DNA from: Clostridia bacterium
GTDB lineage: Bacteria > Bacillota > Clostridia > Oscillospirales > CAG-272
DNA length: 64,000 nt
Direction: 5' to 3'
Assembly: GCA_017482055.1 (NCBI GenBank)
Contig: JAFUOH010000019.1
Span: 1-64,000, forward strand
Made by a program: the position numbers and the translations under genes. The notes under the pieces are model-generated. The model searched no databases and was not told the origin of the DNA. It worked only from the letters and a program-made list of their open reading frames with translations. This document shows, piece after piece, positions 34,309-42,326 of this stretch (position 1 is its first letter; the number at the start of each line of letters is the position of its first letter).

Positions 34309-34432
34309 TGGGGGCTTCGCCCATGCCCCTTTTCCCGTGCCGCCCTTCAGGCAGTACGGGCATGGAGAGGATAGAACCTCCTCAAACGTCGAAGTTTCTG
34401 TCCGCTTCCTTGCTTTTCCCCAACTCCCCGGC
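34309..34432. repeat. Degenerate remnant of repeat R1
   Basis: The segment GTGGGGGC...GCCCATGCCCC...CCGTGCCGCCCTTCAGGC follows the same order as the R1 core (GTGGGGCGGCTGCCCCAC...GTGCCGCCCTTCGGGC), but the terminal inverted repeats are lost and the second half is scrambled. It lies about 40 bp before the uvrC start. Confidence 0.45.
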
Positions 34433-34473
34433 TGTGCAGCTCTTTCTTAGCAAAATGATGTATGAGGTTGTGT

Positions 34474-36348
34474 ATGGATACGAATGCTTCCGGAAAAGTG
34501 AATAGTGACCGGCGGGCGGGTCTGCTTGAAAAGGCTAACGCGCTTCCGCTGAGACCCGGCGTTTACATCATGCGCGACGGGGGAGGGAAGGTTATTTACG
34601 TCGGAAAGTCCCGTTCGCTCAAAAACCGTGTGTCGCAGTATTTTCATGAGTCGGCGCATCATAATGAAAAGACTCGCCGTATGGTGATGAGCGTTCACAG
34701 CTTTGACTATATCCTCACCGACACCGAGATCGAGGCGCTGTCCCTTGAAAACAGTCTTATCAAGCAATACACGCCGAAGTATAATATTAAATTAAAGGAT
34801 TCCAAGTCTTATCCGTACATCAAGTTAACGGTGAACGACGAATATCCGAGGCTTTCCGTCACAAGAAAGCGCCTTGCGGATGGGGCTAAGTATTACGGTC
34901 CTTATTCAAGCATCTCCGCGGTGTACAACATTCTCGGCACTGTACAGAAGTCCTTTGGGATCGCATCATGTAATAAGGAGTTCCCGCGCGATATAGGCAA
35001 GACCAGACCGTGCCTCAACAAGCATATCGGACTTTGTGTGGCGCCTTGTACGGGCGAGGTCCCGAGCGAGGAATACAGGGCGATATTCAAGGAAGTAAAC
35101 AGCTTCCTGCGCGGCTCATTCCGCGAATGCGAGCAGTCGCTTCGCGAAAAAATGGAGTATGCGGCGGAGAATTTAATGTTTGAAGCGGCAGCGCGCTATC
35201 GTGACCGCATAGAGGCGCTGTCGAAGCTGTGGCAGCGGCAGAAGGTCGTCGGCGCACCCGACGCCGAGCAGGATGTGATCGCTCTCTATACCGACGAGGT
35301 GTGCTCCTGCATCTCTGTATTCTATATTCGCGGCGGAAGTATCACCGACAACGACCATTTTCTCTTTCCCGCCGAGCAGATCATCGACGAGGAAAACATG
35401 TCGTCGTTTCTGTCGGAGCTTTACAACATCCGCGAGTATGTGCCGCATGAGATAATCCTTGATTTTACTCTGCCCGACGAGGAGCTGGAAGCGCTTACCG
35501 AGACCATACGCCGCCGCGTCGGCTACAAGCCCGATATCCGCACTCCCGAGCGCGGTGACCGACGCAGACTGTGCGAGATGGTATACGACAACGCAAAGCA
35601 GCAGGCGCTTTTATACAAGGCGCAGTCGGAAAAGGACAACAAGATGCTGGTCAAGCTCGCCTCAATGCTGGGGCTTGAGGTGGTACCCGAACGCATCGAA
35701 GCATATGATATATCAAACTTCGGCAAGGACAACATCACGGCGGGCATGATAGTGGCGGAGAACGGAAAATTAAAAAAGTCCGATTACCGCACCTTCAAGA
35801 TAAAGACTACCGACGGTATCGACGATTACGGTGCAATGCGCGAGGCGCTGTCGAGACGGCTTTCCCATCTCACAGACGAATCCTTCGGTGCCGCGCCCGA
35901 TCTGATACTGCTTGACGGAGGCAAGGGACATGTTTCAATCGTGCGCGAGCTTATGTATGAGCTTGGCTGTGAGATACCTGTCTTTGGTATGGTCAAGGAC
36001 GAGTTTCACAAGACCCGTGCGCTGACCGACGATGTAAGCGAGCTGAGTATAGCCCGCGAGCAGGCGGTGTTCCAGTTTGTCTACAAGCTCCAGGAGGAGG
36101 TTCACCGCTATACCATCACTCGCATGGAAAACGCGAAATCAAAGACTCTCAAGCACTCAACGCTTGAAGAGATAGAAGGCATCGGCACCATAAAGGCGAA
36201 AAGCCTGCTCTCGCATTTTAAAAGTATCTCCGCCATAAAAAAGGCAGACAAGACCGAGCTTATGCGGGTAAACGGCATCACTGCCGCCAATGCCGATGCA
36301 ATAATCAGATTTTATGAAAAGCAATCCGACAATAAGGAGAAAAAATAA
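34474..36348 (+). CDS. uvrC: UvrABC excinuclease subunit C
   Basis: UvrC makes both incisions in nucleotide excision repair. The 624-residue protein has the N-terminal GIY-YIG nuclease (GVYIMRDGGGKVIYVGKSRSLKNRVSQYF, about 23-50), a cysteine group (about 166-192: CNKEF...CLNKHIGLCVAPC) that may bind a cluster as in other UvrC proteins, a UVR segment, the RNase H-like half (EAYDISNFGKDNITAGMIV, LILLDGGKGHV) and C-terminal helix-hairpin-helix motifs (IEGIGTIKAKSLL and MRVNGITAANADAI). The ATG at 34474 was chosen for its GAGG site 6 nt upstream. rsmD follows directly. Confidence 0.95.
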   Translation: MDTNASGKVNSDRRAGLLEKANALPLRPGVYIMRDGGGKVIYVGKSRSLKNRVSQYFHESAHHNEKTRRMVMSVHSFDYILTDTEIEALSLENSLIKQYTPKYNIKLKDSKSYPYIKLTVNDEYPRLSVTRKRLADGAKYYGPYSSISAVYNILGTVQKSFGIASCNKEFPRDIGKTRPCLNKHIGLCVAPCTGEVPSEEYRAIFKEVNSFLRGSFRECEQSLREKMEYAAENLMFEAAARYRDRIEALSKLWQRQKVVGAPDAEQDVIALYTDEVCSCISVFYIRGGSITDNDHFLFPAEQIIDEENMSSFLSELYNIREYVPHEIILDFTLPDEELEALTETIRRRVGYKPDIRTPERGDRRRLCEMVYDNAKQQALLYKAQSEKDNKMLVKLASMLGLEVVPERIEAYDISNFGKDNITAGMIVAENGKLKKSDYRTFKIKTTDGIDDYGAMREALSRRLSHLTDESFGAAPDLILLDGGKGHVSIVRELMYELGCEIPVFGMVKDEFHKTRALTDDVSELSIAREQAVFQFVYKLQEEVHRYTITRMENAKSKTLKHSTLEEIEGIGTIKAKSLLSHFKSISAIKKADKTELMRVNGITAANADAIIRFYEKQSDNKEKK

Positions 36349-36909
36349 ATGAGAATAATCACGGGAACCGCACGCGGTACAAGACTCGAGACCCTTGACG
36401 GCGAGGCAACACGTCCCACCGCCGAGCGTGTGAAGGAAGCAATATTCAGTATGATACAATTCGATCTGCCCGATGCGTTTGTGCTCGATCTTTTCGCGGG
36501 CAGCGGTCAGATGGGACTGGAGGCGCTCAGCCGCGGTGCCGAGAAGGCGCACATGGTGGACAAGTCCTCCGAAGCGGTGGCGATCATCAAGAAAAATGCT
36601 CAGAAAACTCATCTTTTCGAGCGCTGCCGCATAGTAACGAGCGATTTTGCTGACTTTCTCCGTGCATCCAACGGCAAATATAAGTACGATTTCATCTTTC
36701 TCGACCCGCCCTACGGCAGTGGTATGCTGACGAAGGCGCTCTCTATGCTTGCGGATTCCGATCTGCTCTCGGATGGCGCGTGGATATTCTGTGAGGATGA
36801 GACCGACGACATTTTCGGCGGCGATACCGCACTTGCCGAGAGGTACGATATCGAAAAGCAGAACCGTTACGGACGTATTTATATCACAGTTCTTACAAGA
36901 AAGGCGTGA
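36349..36909 (+). CDS. rsmD: 16S rRNA (guanine-966-N2)-methyltransferase
   Basis: A 186-residue Rossmann-fold methyltransferase modifying G966 of 16S rRNA. The SAM site (VLDLFAGSGQMGLEALSRGAEK), the N6/N2-type catalytic motif DPPY (FIFLDPPYG) and the N-terminal RIITGTARGTRLETLDGEATRPTAERVKEAIF are diagnostic. Its start directly abuts the uvrC stop, with AAGGAG inside uvrC. coaD follows after 4 bp; rsmD-coaD is a conserved pair in Firmicutes. Confidence 0.93.
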   Translation: MRIITGTARGTRLETLDGEATRPTAERVKEAIFSMIQFDLPDAFVLDLFAGSGQMGLEALSRGAEKAHMVDKSSEAVAIIKKNAQKTHLFERCRIVTSDFADFLRASNGKYKYDFIFLDPPYGSGMLTKALSMLADSDLLSDGAWIFCEDETDDIFGGDTALAERYDIEKQNRYGRIYITVLTRKA

Positions 36910-36913
36910 GTGT

Positions 36914-37405
36914 ATGCTTAACTCCAAAAAGGCGCTTATTTCAGGCAGCTTTGATCCGCCGACCATCGGGCATTATGATCTTGTTATGCGAGCGGCGCGG
37001 ATGTTTGACGAGGTTTATGTAACAGAGTTTGTAAATTCATCCAAGAACGGCTTCTTTAATGCCGAGCAGCGGCTTTGCATGCTTCGCTCGGCGTTCAAGG
37101 GAATTCCCAACATACATGTGGATTCATGGGGAGGCTTGCTCGTTGATTACGCGCGTGAGCATGGCATCGGAACCATAGTCAAGGGTGCGCGCTCGGCTAC
37201 CGATTTCGATTATGAGCAGTCGATGGCGCTGATCAATCGTTCCCTTGAACCGGAGCTTGATACGGTGATAATTCCAACCAGGGCGGAGTACATGCACATA
37301 AGCTCCACCATGGTGCGCGAGCTCATACGCTACGGCTGTGATTATACCAAGGCTGTACCCGCCGGAGTGGCTGAGCTGATAGCCGAATTTTCCAAGAACA
37401 AATGA
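36914..37405 (+). CDS. coaD: Phosphopantetheine adenylyltransferase
   Basis: CoaD adenylylates 4'-phosphopantetheine, the penultimate step of coenzyme A synthesis. The 163-residue protein has the nucleotidyl-transferase motif SGSFDPPTIGHYDLVMRAA (usually GTFDP-TNGH) and the C-terminal EYMHISSTMVRELIRYG (ISSTxVRE). Length is typical. The ATG at 36914 was chosen by family length; the frame extends further into rsmD without homology. The ribosome site is weak, so coupling to rsmD is likely. Confidence 0.92.
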   Translation: MLNSKKALISGSFDPPTIGHYDLVMRAARMFDEVYVTEFVNSSKNGFFNAEQRLCMLRSAFKGIPNIHVDSWGGLLVDYAREHGIGTIVKGARSATDFDYEQSMALINRSLEPELDTVIIPTRAEYMHISSTMVRELIRYGCDYTKAVPAGVAELIAEFSKNK

Positions 37406-37518
37406 CATATATTCACAAAAATGTAAATATACTGTCGCTTTGGCGGGCGTATGGTGTATTAATGTGAAAAATATTCAAAAAAATTTGCATATTAGCAAAA
37501 AAAATCTCGCGAAAACTA

Positions 37519-37547
37519 TTGAAAATTTTCGCGGGATGTATTATAAT
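37519..37547 (+). promoter_or_regulatory. Promoter of the mraZ/dcw cluster
   Basis: TTGAAA (37519-37524), a 17-bp spacer and TATAAT (37542-37547). The -35 sits inside an inverted repeat, CGCGAAAA (37508-37515) with TTTTCGCG (37526-37533), which could be a second operator. Confidence 0.75.
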
Positions 37548-37550
37548 AAA

Positions 37551-37610
37551 AGTGGTGCAAATAGGTGCAAAGTGGTGCAATTTCCCAAGAAAACGGTGAA
37601 AGTGGGGTGA
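37551..37610 (+). promoter_or_regulatory. Probable MraZ operator: 10-bp-phased GTGG repeats
   Basis: Three consecutive 10-bp units (AGTGGTGCAA, ATAGGTGCAA, AGTGGTGCAA at 37551-37580), one diverged unit, then AAACGGTGAA and AGTGGGGTGA (37591-37610). MraZ rings in other bacteria bind direct repeats of GTGG/TGGG type spaced one helical turn apart upstream of mraZ. The array overlaps the predicted start of transcription, consistent with autorepression. Confidence 0.75.
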
Positions 37611-37615
37611 ATGGG

Positions 37616-38035
37616 ATGCTGACAGGTGAATATTTACATACGATAGATGCCAAATCGCGAGTATTCGTTCCCGCAAAGCTTCGCGAAGGTCTCGGAGAGA
37701 CTTTTGTTCTGTCGCGCAGTGTTGACGGCTGTTTGTCGCTTTATCACCTCGATGAATGGCAGCGCTTTTCCGATAAGCTGTCAGAGCTTCCCACGTCACA
37801 GACCAAAGCCATAAAGCGCTTTCTGTTTACCTTTGCATCGGAGGTCACTCCCGATGCGCACGGACGTATCACTATCCCGCAGAGTCTGCGGGAATACGCA
37901 AGCCTTGACAAGGATGCGGCGTTCCTCGGTGTCGGCGATCATGCCGAGCTGTGGGCTGCCGAGCGTTGGGAGACCATGAAGTCGGGCGACGATGCGGCTG
38001 AGATCGAAGCACAAATGAAGGAGCTCGGACTTTGA
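37616..38035 (+). CDS. mraZ: Transcriptional regulator MraZ
   Basis: MraZ is a ring-forming AbrB-like DNA-binding protein that regulates the division and cell-wall cluster it heads. At 139 residues it has the two swapped-hairpin half-motifs: [21 protein letters not shown] (about 4-24) and [21 protein letters not shown] (about 77-97), each containing the D-x-K/H-GR signature. The ATG at 37616 follows GGGGTGA by about 6 nt. rsmH starts on the mraZ stop codon (TGATG), the universal order. Confidence 0.94.
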   Translation: MLTGEYLHTIDAKSRVFVPAKLREGLGETFVLSRSVDGCLSLYHLDEWQRFSDKLSELPTSQTKAIKRFLFTFASEVTPDAHGRITIPQSLREYASLDKDAAFLGVGDHAELWAAERWETMKSGDDAAEIEAQMKELGL

Positions 38036-38982
38036 TGGAAAATACACCTGAGTTTTCTCACTATTCGGTGCTTCTTGGCGAATCGGTGGACGGGCTTAAT
38101 ATAAAGCCCGACGGCATATATGTTGACTGTACCCTTGGCGGCGGAGGTCATTCCGAGGCAATAGCATCAAGACTGACAGGCGGCGGCAAGCTCATCGCCA
38201 TCGACCAGGACAGTGCGGCTATCGCGGCATCGAAGGTGCGCCTTGCACCTTATGCCGACAGGATAGAATTTGTGCGTGACAATTTTAAAAATGTCGGAGA
38301 GGTGCTTGAGCGGCTGGGGATACAAAAAATAGACGGCGCGGTCATAGACCTCGGCGTATCATCCTATCAGCTTGACACGCCCGAGCGTGGCTTCTCATAT
38401 ATGCACGATGCACCGCTCGATATGCGCATGAATCCCGACGCGGCACTTTCTGCGTATGAGGTAGTCAACACATACTCGGAAGCGGAGCTTAAAAAGATCA
38501 TATTTGAATACAGCGAGGAACGCTTTGCGGGGCGTATTGCGGCAAAGATATGTGCAGCACGTGAAGCAAAGCCCGTCAAGACTACATTCGAGCTTGTTGA
38601 TATTATCAGGTCGGCGGTCCCTGCAAAAGCACGTGAAGCGGGTTCACATCCCGCAAAACGCGCGTTTCAGGCTATACGCATCGAGGTAAATTCCGAGCTC
38701 TCGATAATTGAGCCGACGCTGAACTCGCTCATATACGCTCTCGGCGCGGGCGGAAGATTATCGGTCATAACCTTCCATTCGCTCGAGGACAGAATAGTAA
38801 AGCAGACCTTTGCGGAAAACTCCAAGGGCTGTACATGCCCGAAGGATTTCCCCGTATGCGTCTGCGGCAAAAAGCCGAAAATAAAGCTGATAACCCACAA
38901 GCCGATTCTACCCTCGGAGAAGGAACTCTCCGAAAACTCGCGTTCCCACAGCGCCAAGCTAAGAGTGGCGGAAAAATTGTAA
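38035..38982 (+). CDS. rsmH: 16S rRNA (cytosine-1402-N4)-methyltransferase
   Basis: RsmH (MraW) methylates C1402 in the ribosomal P site. The 315-residue protein has [19 protein letters not shown], the SAM motif [42 protein letters not shown] and the late [16 protein letters not shown]. An extra cysteine cluster ([17 protein letters not shown]) before the C-terminus is common in Firmicute RsmH. It overlaps mraZ by one base and AAGGAG lies inside mraZ. Confidence 0.96.
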   Translation: MENTPEFSHYSVLLGESVDGLNIKPDGIYVDCTLGGGGHSEAIASRLTGGGKLIAIDQDSAAIAASKVRLAPYADRIEFVRDNFKNVGEVLERLGIQKIDGAVIDLGVSSYQLDTPERGFSYMHDAPLDMRMNPDAALSAYEVVNTYSEAELKKIIFEYSEERFAGRIAAKICAAREAKPVKTTFELVDIIRSAVPAKAREAGSHPAKRAFQAIRIEVNSELSIIEPTLNSLIYALGAGGRLSVITFHSLEDRIVKQTFAENSKGCTCPKDFPVCVCGKKPKIKLITHKPILPSEKELSENSRSHSAKLRVAEKL

Positions 38983-38998
38983 GTCGGAGGAAAAAACG

Positions 38999-39802
38999 AT
39001 GACCGAAGCGGCATTCAAAAACAAAAAGAATACACAAGCGGCATCGGATAACTGCATCTCCACCCATCCGTCATATACGGAGTATTCGTGGGAAACGCTT
39101 ATAAACAATAACCGTCCGAAAAACACCGCACATATGCAGAATACCAATCAGATAAATCGTGTGGGACCGGGCGGAAGTTCACGTACGGTAAATTCGACTG
39201 CGGCGGCTCGCAGACCCATATCATCGGGCTCCGGAACGCGTTCGGGCTACGGTCAGAGCGGAGCGGCTGTGGGCGCAAGGGCACGTACGAGCACAAAGAG
39301 TGCAAGCAAGACACGCGCTAACGCATCTGCCGCTGTCAAGGAGCAGGTAAAGAAAGCTGACAAAATCCGCAAAAAGTCCATAGTTGCAATACACACTATA
39401 GTCGTTGAGAAAAAGTATTCGTTCCCGCTCTCCATCGTGCTTATCGCACTCTGCTTTACGGTGCTCATTATGGCGATAGTTACCACTTCGGTGCAGATAA
39501 GCGAGATAACCTCGGAGAATTCCGCGCTTGAGCTCAAATATAATTCGATGGTATCCGAAGAAAATGAGCTGAGACTTTTACTTGAGACCCGTGACGATTT
39601 GCGCGTAGTGGAAACGATGGCGAAGGAGGATCTCGGTATGGTCAAAAAAGATCAGGTAGAGCGTTATTATCTGACCGTACATAAAGAGGACAAGATCGAG
39701 ATAGTTGAGGAGACCGAGGAGACCCGTACGAGCTTCTTTGACGGTATCATGAGTCTTGGCGGAGAGTTTGTCGAGCGTATACGCGGATTCTTCGGAATGT
39801 GA
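38999..39802 (+). CDS. ftsL: FtsL/DivIC-like division protein with long disordered N-terminus
   Basis: The gene occupies the ftsL position between rsmH and the division PBP. The 267-residue product has one membrane helix (about 142-165), followed by a short coiled coil (ISEITSENSALELKYNSMVSEENELRLLL) and the LETRDDLRVVETMAKEDLGMVKKDQVERYY motif of FtsL/DivIC proteins that bridge the division septum synthase and DivIB. Unusually, about 135 residues precede the membrane helix, rich in Ser, Gly, Ala, Arg and Thr, and the C-terminal tail continues some 45 residues past the motif. TCGGAGG precedes the ATG. Assignment rests on position, topology and the coiled coil. Confidence 0.75.
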   Translation: MTEAAFKNKKNTQAASDNCISTHPSYTEYSWETLINNNRPKNTAHMQNTNQINRVGPGGSSRTVNSTAAARRPISSGSGTRSGYGQSGAAVGARARTSTKSASKTRANASAAVKEQVKKADKIRKKSIVAIHTIVVEKKYSFPLSIVLIALCFTVLIMAIVTTSVQISEITSENSALELKYNSMVSEENELRLLLETRDDLRVVETMAKEDLGMVKKDQVERYYLTVHKEDKIEIVEETEETRTSFFDGIMSLGGEFVERIRGFFGM

Positions 39803-39862
39803 GCACACAGGCATTATTTTAAATACCTTAGAGTATTATTGTAATAGTTTCTAACATATTCT

Positions 39863-39899
39863 CGGAGAGTAGGCACAATATAAGGTCGCTTACTCTCCG
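39863..39899 (+). other. Intra-operon hairpin without T tract
   Basis: CGGAGAGTAGGC (39863-39874) pairs over 12 bp with GCTTACTCTCCG (39888-39899). A 13-nt loop and no following T run argue against a simple terminator; it lies 29 bp before the next start codon and may be a processing or translation-control element. Confidence 0.5.
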
Positions 39900-39928
39900 T
39901 AATTTGCCATATTATCGGGAGGATACAG

Positions 39929-42259
39929 ATGCCGTTTTTATCACAGAAAAGTGTGATGTTCAAACGTACGCTCCTGTTTGCGGCGGTGATCGTCGCAGGC
40001 TGGATATTTCTTATGGTGCGCCTGTTCGGGCTTCAGATCGTAAACAACGACAAGTATCAGGCGATAGTCATAGATCAGCTCACCAGTGAGGTCACCACCA
40101 CTGCCGAGCGCGGAAAAATATTCGATACCAACATGAATCTGCTGGTCACAAATACCACGGTGTACCGCGTATTTATTTCTCCCGTCGCCATCGCCGCCTT
40201 CGAAGAGGAGGACGATAACGATTATGTGTCGGGACAGGCGGCGCGTGAGATCGCCGAAAAGCTTGTCGAGGTTCTGGGAGTCGATTATGACACCGTTATC
40301 GAGAAGTCAAAAAAGCTTGGGCGTAAGGACGAGACCATCAAGAAGAATGTGGATCCCGAAACGGCAAGCATCCTTCGCTCATTCATCAGCGAAAAGGGCT
40401 TTACGGGGCTTTTAAACCTCTCCGCCGAATCGAAGCGCTATTATTGCTACGGTAATCTGGCAAGCCATCTCATCGGCTTTACCAATTCCGACGGTGACGG
40501 CGTTTACGGCGTGGAGGCTACATATAACGATTATTTAAAAGGCACATCGGGCAAGTATATCACCGCAAAAAACGCGGTGCAGCAGGAAATGCCCTTCAAA
40601 TACGAGAGCTATGTGGGCGCGGAAAACGGCGCCAACATGGTGACTACCATCGACATGCGTCTTCAGTATGAATTGGAGAACCAGCTTCAAGCGGCGTATG
40701 AATCCGCACAGGCGACCAACCGTGTCTGCGGTATCGTCATGGATGTAAATACAGGCGGCATTCTTGCGGGTGCGGTGGTACCCGGTTACGACTGCAACGA
40801 TCCGTATACTCTTGCCGAGGAATATCTTGCGGAGCTTAACGCAAGCGGTCTTACCGAGGGGACGGATGAATACAACAGTCTTCGCACCGAGCTTATCTAT
40901 CGGATGTGGAACAACAAGATCGTCAATGAACCTTACGAGCCGGGCTCTACCTTCAAGATCATCACCTCCGCTATCGCTATAGAGGAGGGTGTTGTCAGCG
41001 TGGATGATCAGTTTTACTGCAGAGGGCACTATTTTGTCGATGGATATTCGACTCCCATCAGCTGTCACCGTCTCGCAGGTCACGGACAGGTCACATTCGC
41101 ACGCGGACTCCAGCAGTCCTGCAACCCGCTTATGATGAACACCATCGAAAAGATCGGCAAGGAAACTTTTTACAAGTATTTTGAGGCGCTGGGCTACACA
41201 ACCCGCACAGGCGTCGATCTTACGGGTGAGGCTTACGGAAGCTATCACGAAGAAAAAAATATGGGTAATGTCGAGCTTGCGGTCTACTCCTTCGGTCAGA
41301 CCTTCAAGGCGACTCCGCTTCAGCAGCTTACCGCCATCTGCACCGTTGCAAACGGCGGATATCTTGTCACCCCTCATGTCCTGAAGGAGATGGTGGACGA
41401 TGACGGCAACGTTATATATTCCTATGAGACCAATGAAAAGGTGCAGGTGTTCTCGGAGGAGACTTGCGAGACTATAACGCAGATACTTGCCGAGGGCGTA
41501 GCTACCGACGGCGGCGCCAAGAACGCTTACACCAAGGGCTACAGCGTAGCGGCTAAGACCGGTACCTCCCAGAAGCAGGATAAGTGGAGATATTACGACG
41601 CCGAGGGCAATGTAGTAACCGTCAACGACGAGTGGGTTACCTCCGACCGCCCCTACCGTATCGGCTCCACTGTTGCGTACGCACCCGCGGACGATCCGCA
41701 GATCGCGGTCATTATCATCGTTGACGAGCCGTCCTCGGGCGGTTCCTACGGAAGCATAGTTGCGGCACCGTATATCTCAAACTTCCTCTCGGTAGCTCTG
41801 CCGTATCTCGGCTACGAGCCTCAATACACCGACGAGGAGCTTGCAAAGATCGACGTGGGCATCACCGACCTTACAGGTCTGTCGGTTGAAGATGCAACGC
41901 TGTATATCACCAACAGAAAACTGAAATTCGAGATCATCGGAGGCGGCAAGGGCGTCGTCACCGCACAAACTCCCGCGGGCGGAAGCCGACTGTCGCTTGA
42001 AAACGGCTGCGTTTACCTGTATACGGGTGAAGCCGAGCCGTCGGATACGGTCACGGTTCCCGATGTTATGGGACAAAACGCGACCATGTGCAACCGAATG
42101 ATCATAAATTCGGGGCTGAATATCAAGATCGAGGGCGCGACCAACTACGATGTCGGCGGAGGCGCTGTGGTAATTTCCCAGTCTCCCGAAGCGGGCACGC
42201 AGGTCAAGCCGGGTACCATAATAACTGTCGAATTCCGTTACATGGACGGAACGGACTGA
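39929..42259 (+). CDS. SpoVD/PBP2-type penicillin-binding protein with two PASTA domains
   Basis: A 776-residue class B penicillin-binding protein, the transpeptidase partner of the SEDS protein encoded further on. One N-terminal membrane helix (about 12-34), a dimerisation domain, then the transpeptidase with S340-TFK, S397-CN and K543-TGT motifs, all intact. Two C-terminal PASTA domains (about 643-699 and 706-771) make it FtsI/Pbp2B- or SpoVD-like; the sequence alone does not decide between vegetative division and spore cortex. CGGGAGG precedes the ATG. It sits in the usual ftsI/spoVD slot of the cluster, after the FtsL-like gene. Confidence 0.9.
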   Translation: MPFLSQKSVMFKRTLLFAAVIVAGWIFLMVRLFGLQIVNNDKYQAIVIDQLTSEVTTTAERGKIFDTNMNLLVTNTTVYRVFISPVAIAAFEEEDDNDYVSGQAAREIAEKLVEVLGVDYDTVIEKSKKLGRKDETIKKNVDPETASILRSFISEKGFTGLLNLSAESKRYYCYGNLASHLIGFTNSDGDGVYGVEATYNDYLKGTSGKYITAKNAVQQEMPFKYESYVGAENGANMVTTIDMRLQYELENQLQAAYESAQATNRVCGIVMDVNTGGILAGAVVPGYDCNDPYTLAEEYLAELNASGLTEGTDEYNSLRTELIYRMWNNKIVNEPYEPGSTFKIITSAIAIEEGVVSVDDQFYCRGHYFVDGYSTPISCHRLAGHGQVTFARGLQQSCNPLMMNTIEKIGKETFYKYFEALGYTTRTGVDLTGEAYGSYHEEKNMGNVELAVYSFGQTFKATPLQQLTAICTVANGGYLVTPHVLKEMVDDDGNVIYSYETNEKVQVFSEETCETITQILAEGVATDGGAKNAYTKGYSVAAKTGTSQKQDKWRYYDAEGNVVTVNDEWVTSDRPYRIGSTVAYAPADDPQIAVIIIVDEPSSGGSYGSIVAAPYISNFLSVALPYLGYEPQYTDEELAKIDVGITDLTGLSVEDATLYITNRKLKFEIIGGGKGVVTAQTPAGGSRLSLENGCVYLYTGEAEPSDTVTVPDVMGQNATMCNRMIINSGLNIKIEGATNYDVGGGAVVISQSPEAGTQVKPGTIITVEFRYMDGTD

Positions 42260-42326
42260 TGTCATAAACTCCCCCTCTTTCGCGTAATATCATATCAAAG
42301 GTATAATGCGAAAGGGGAAGGGATCA

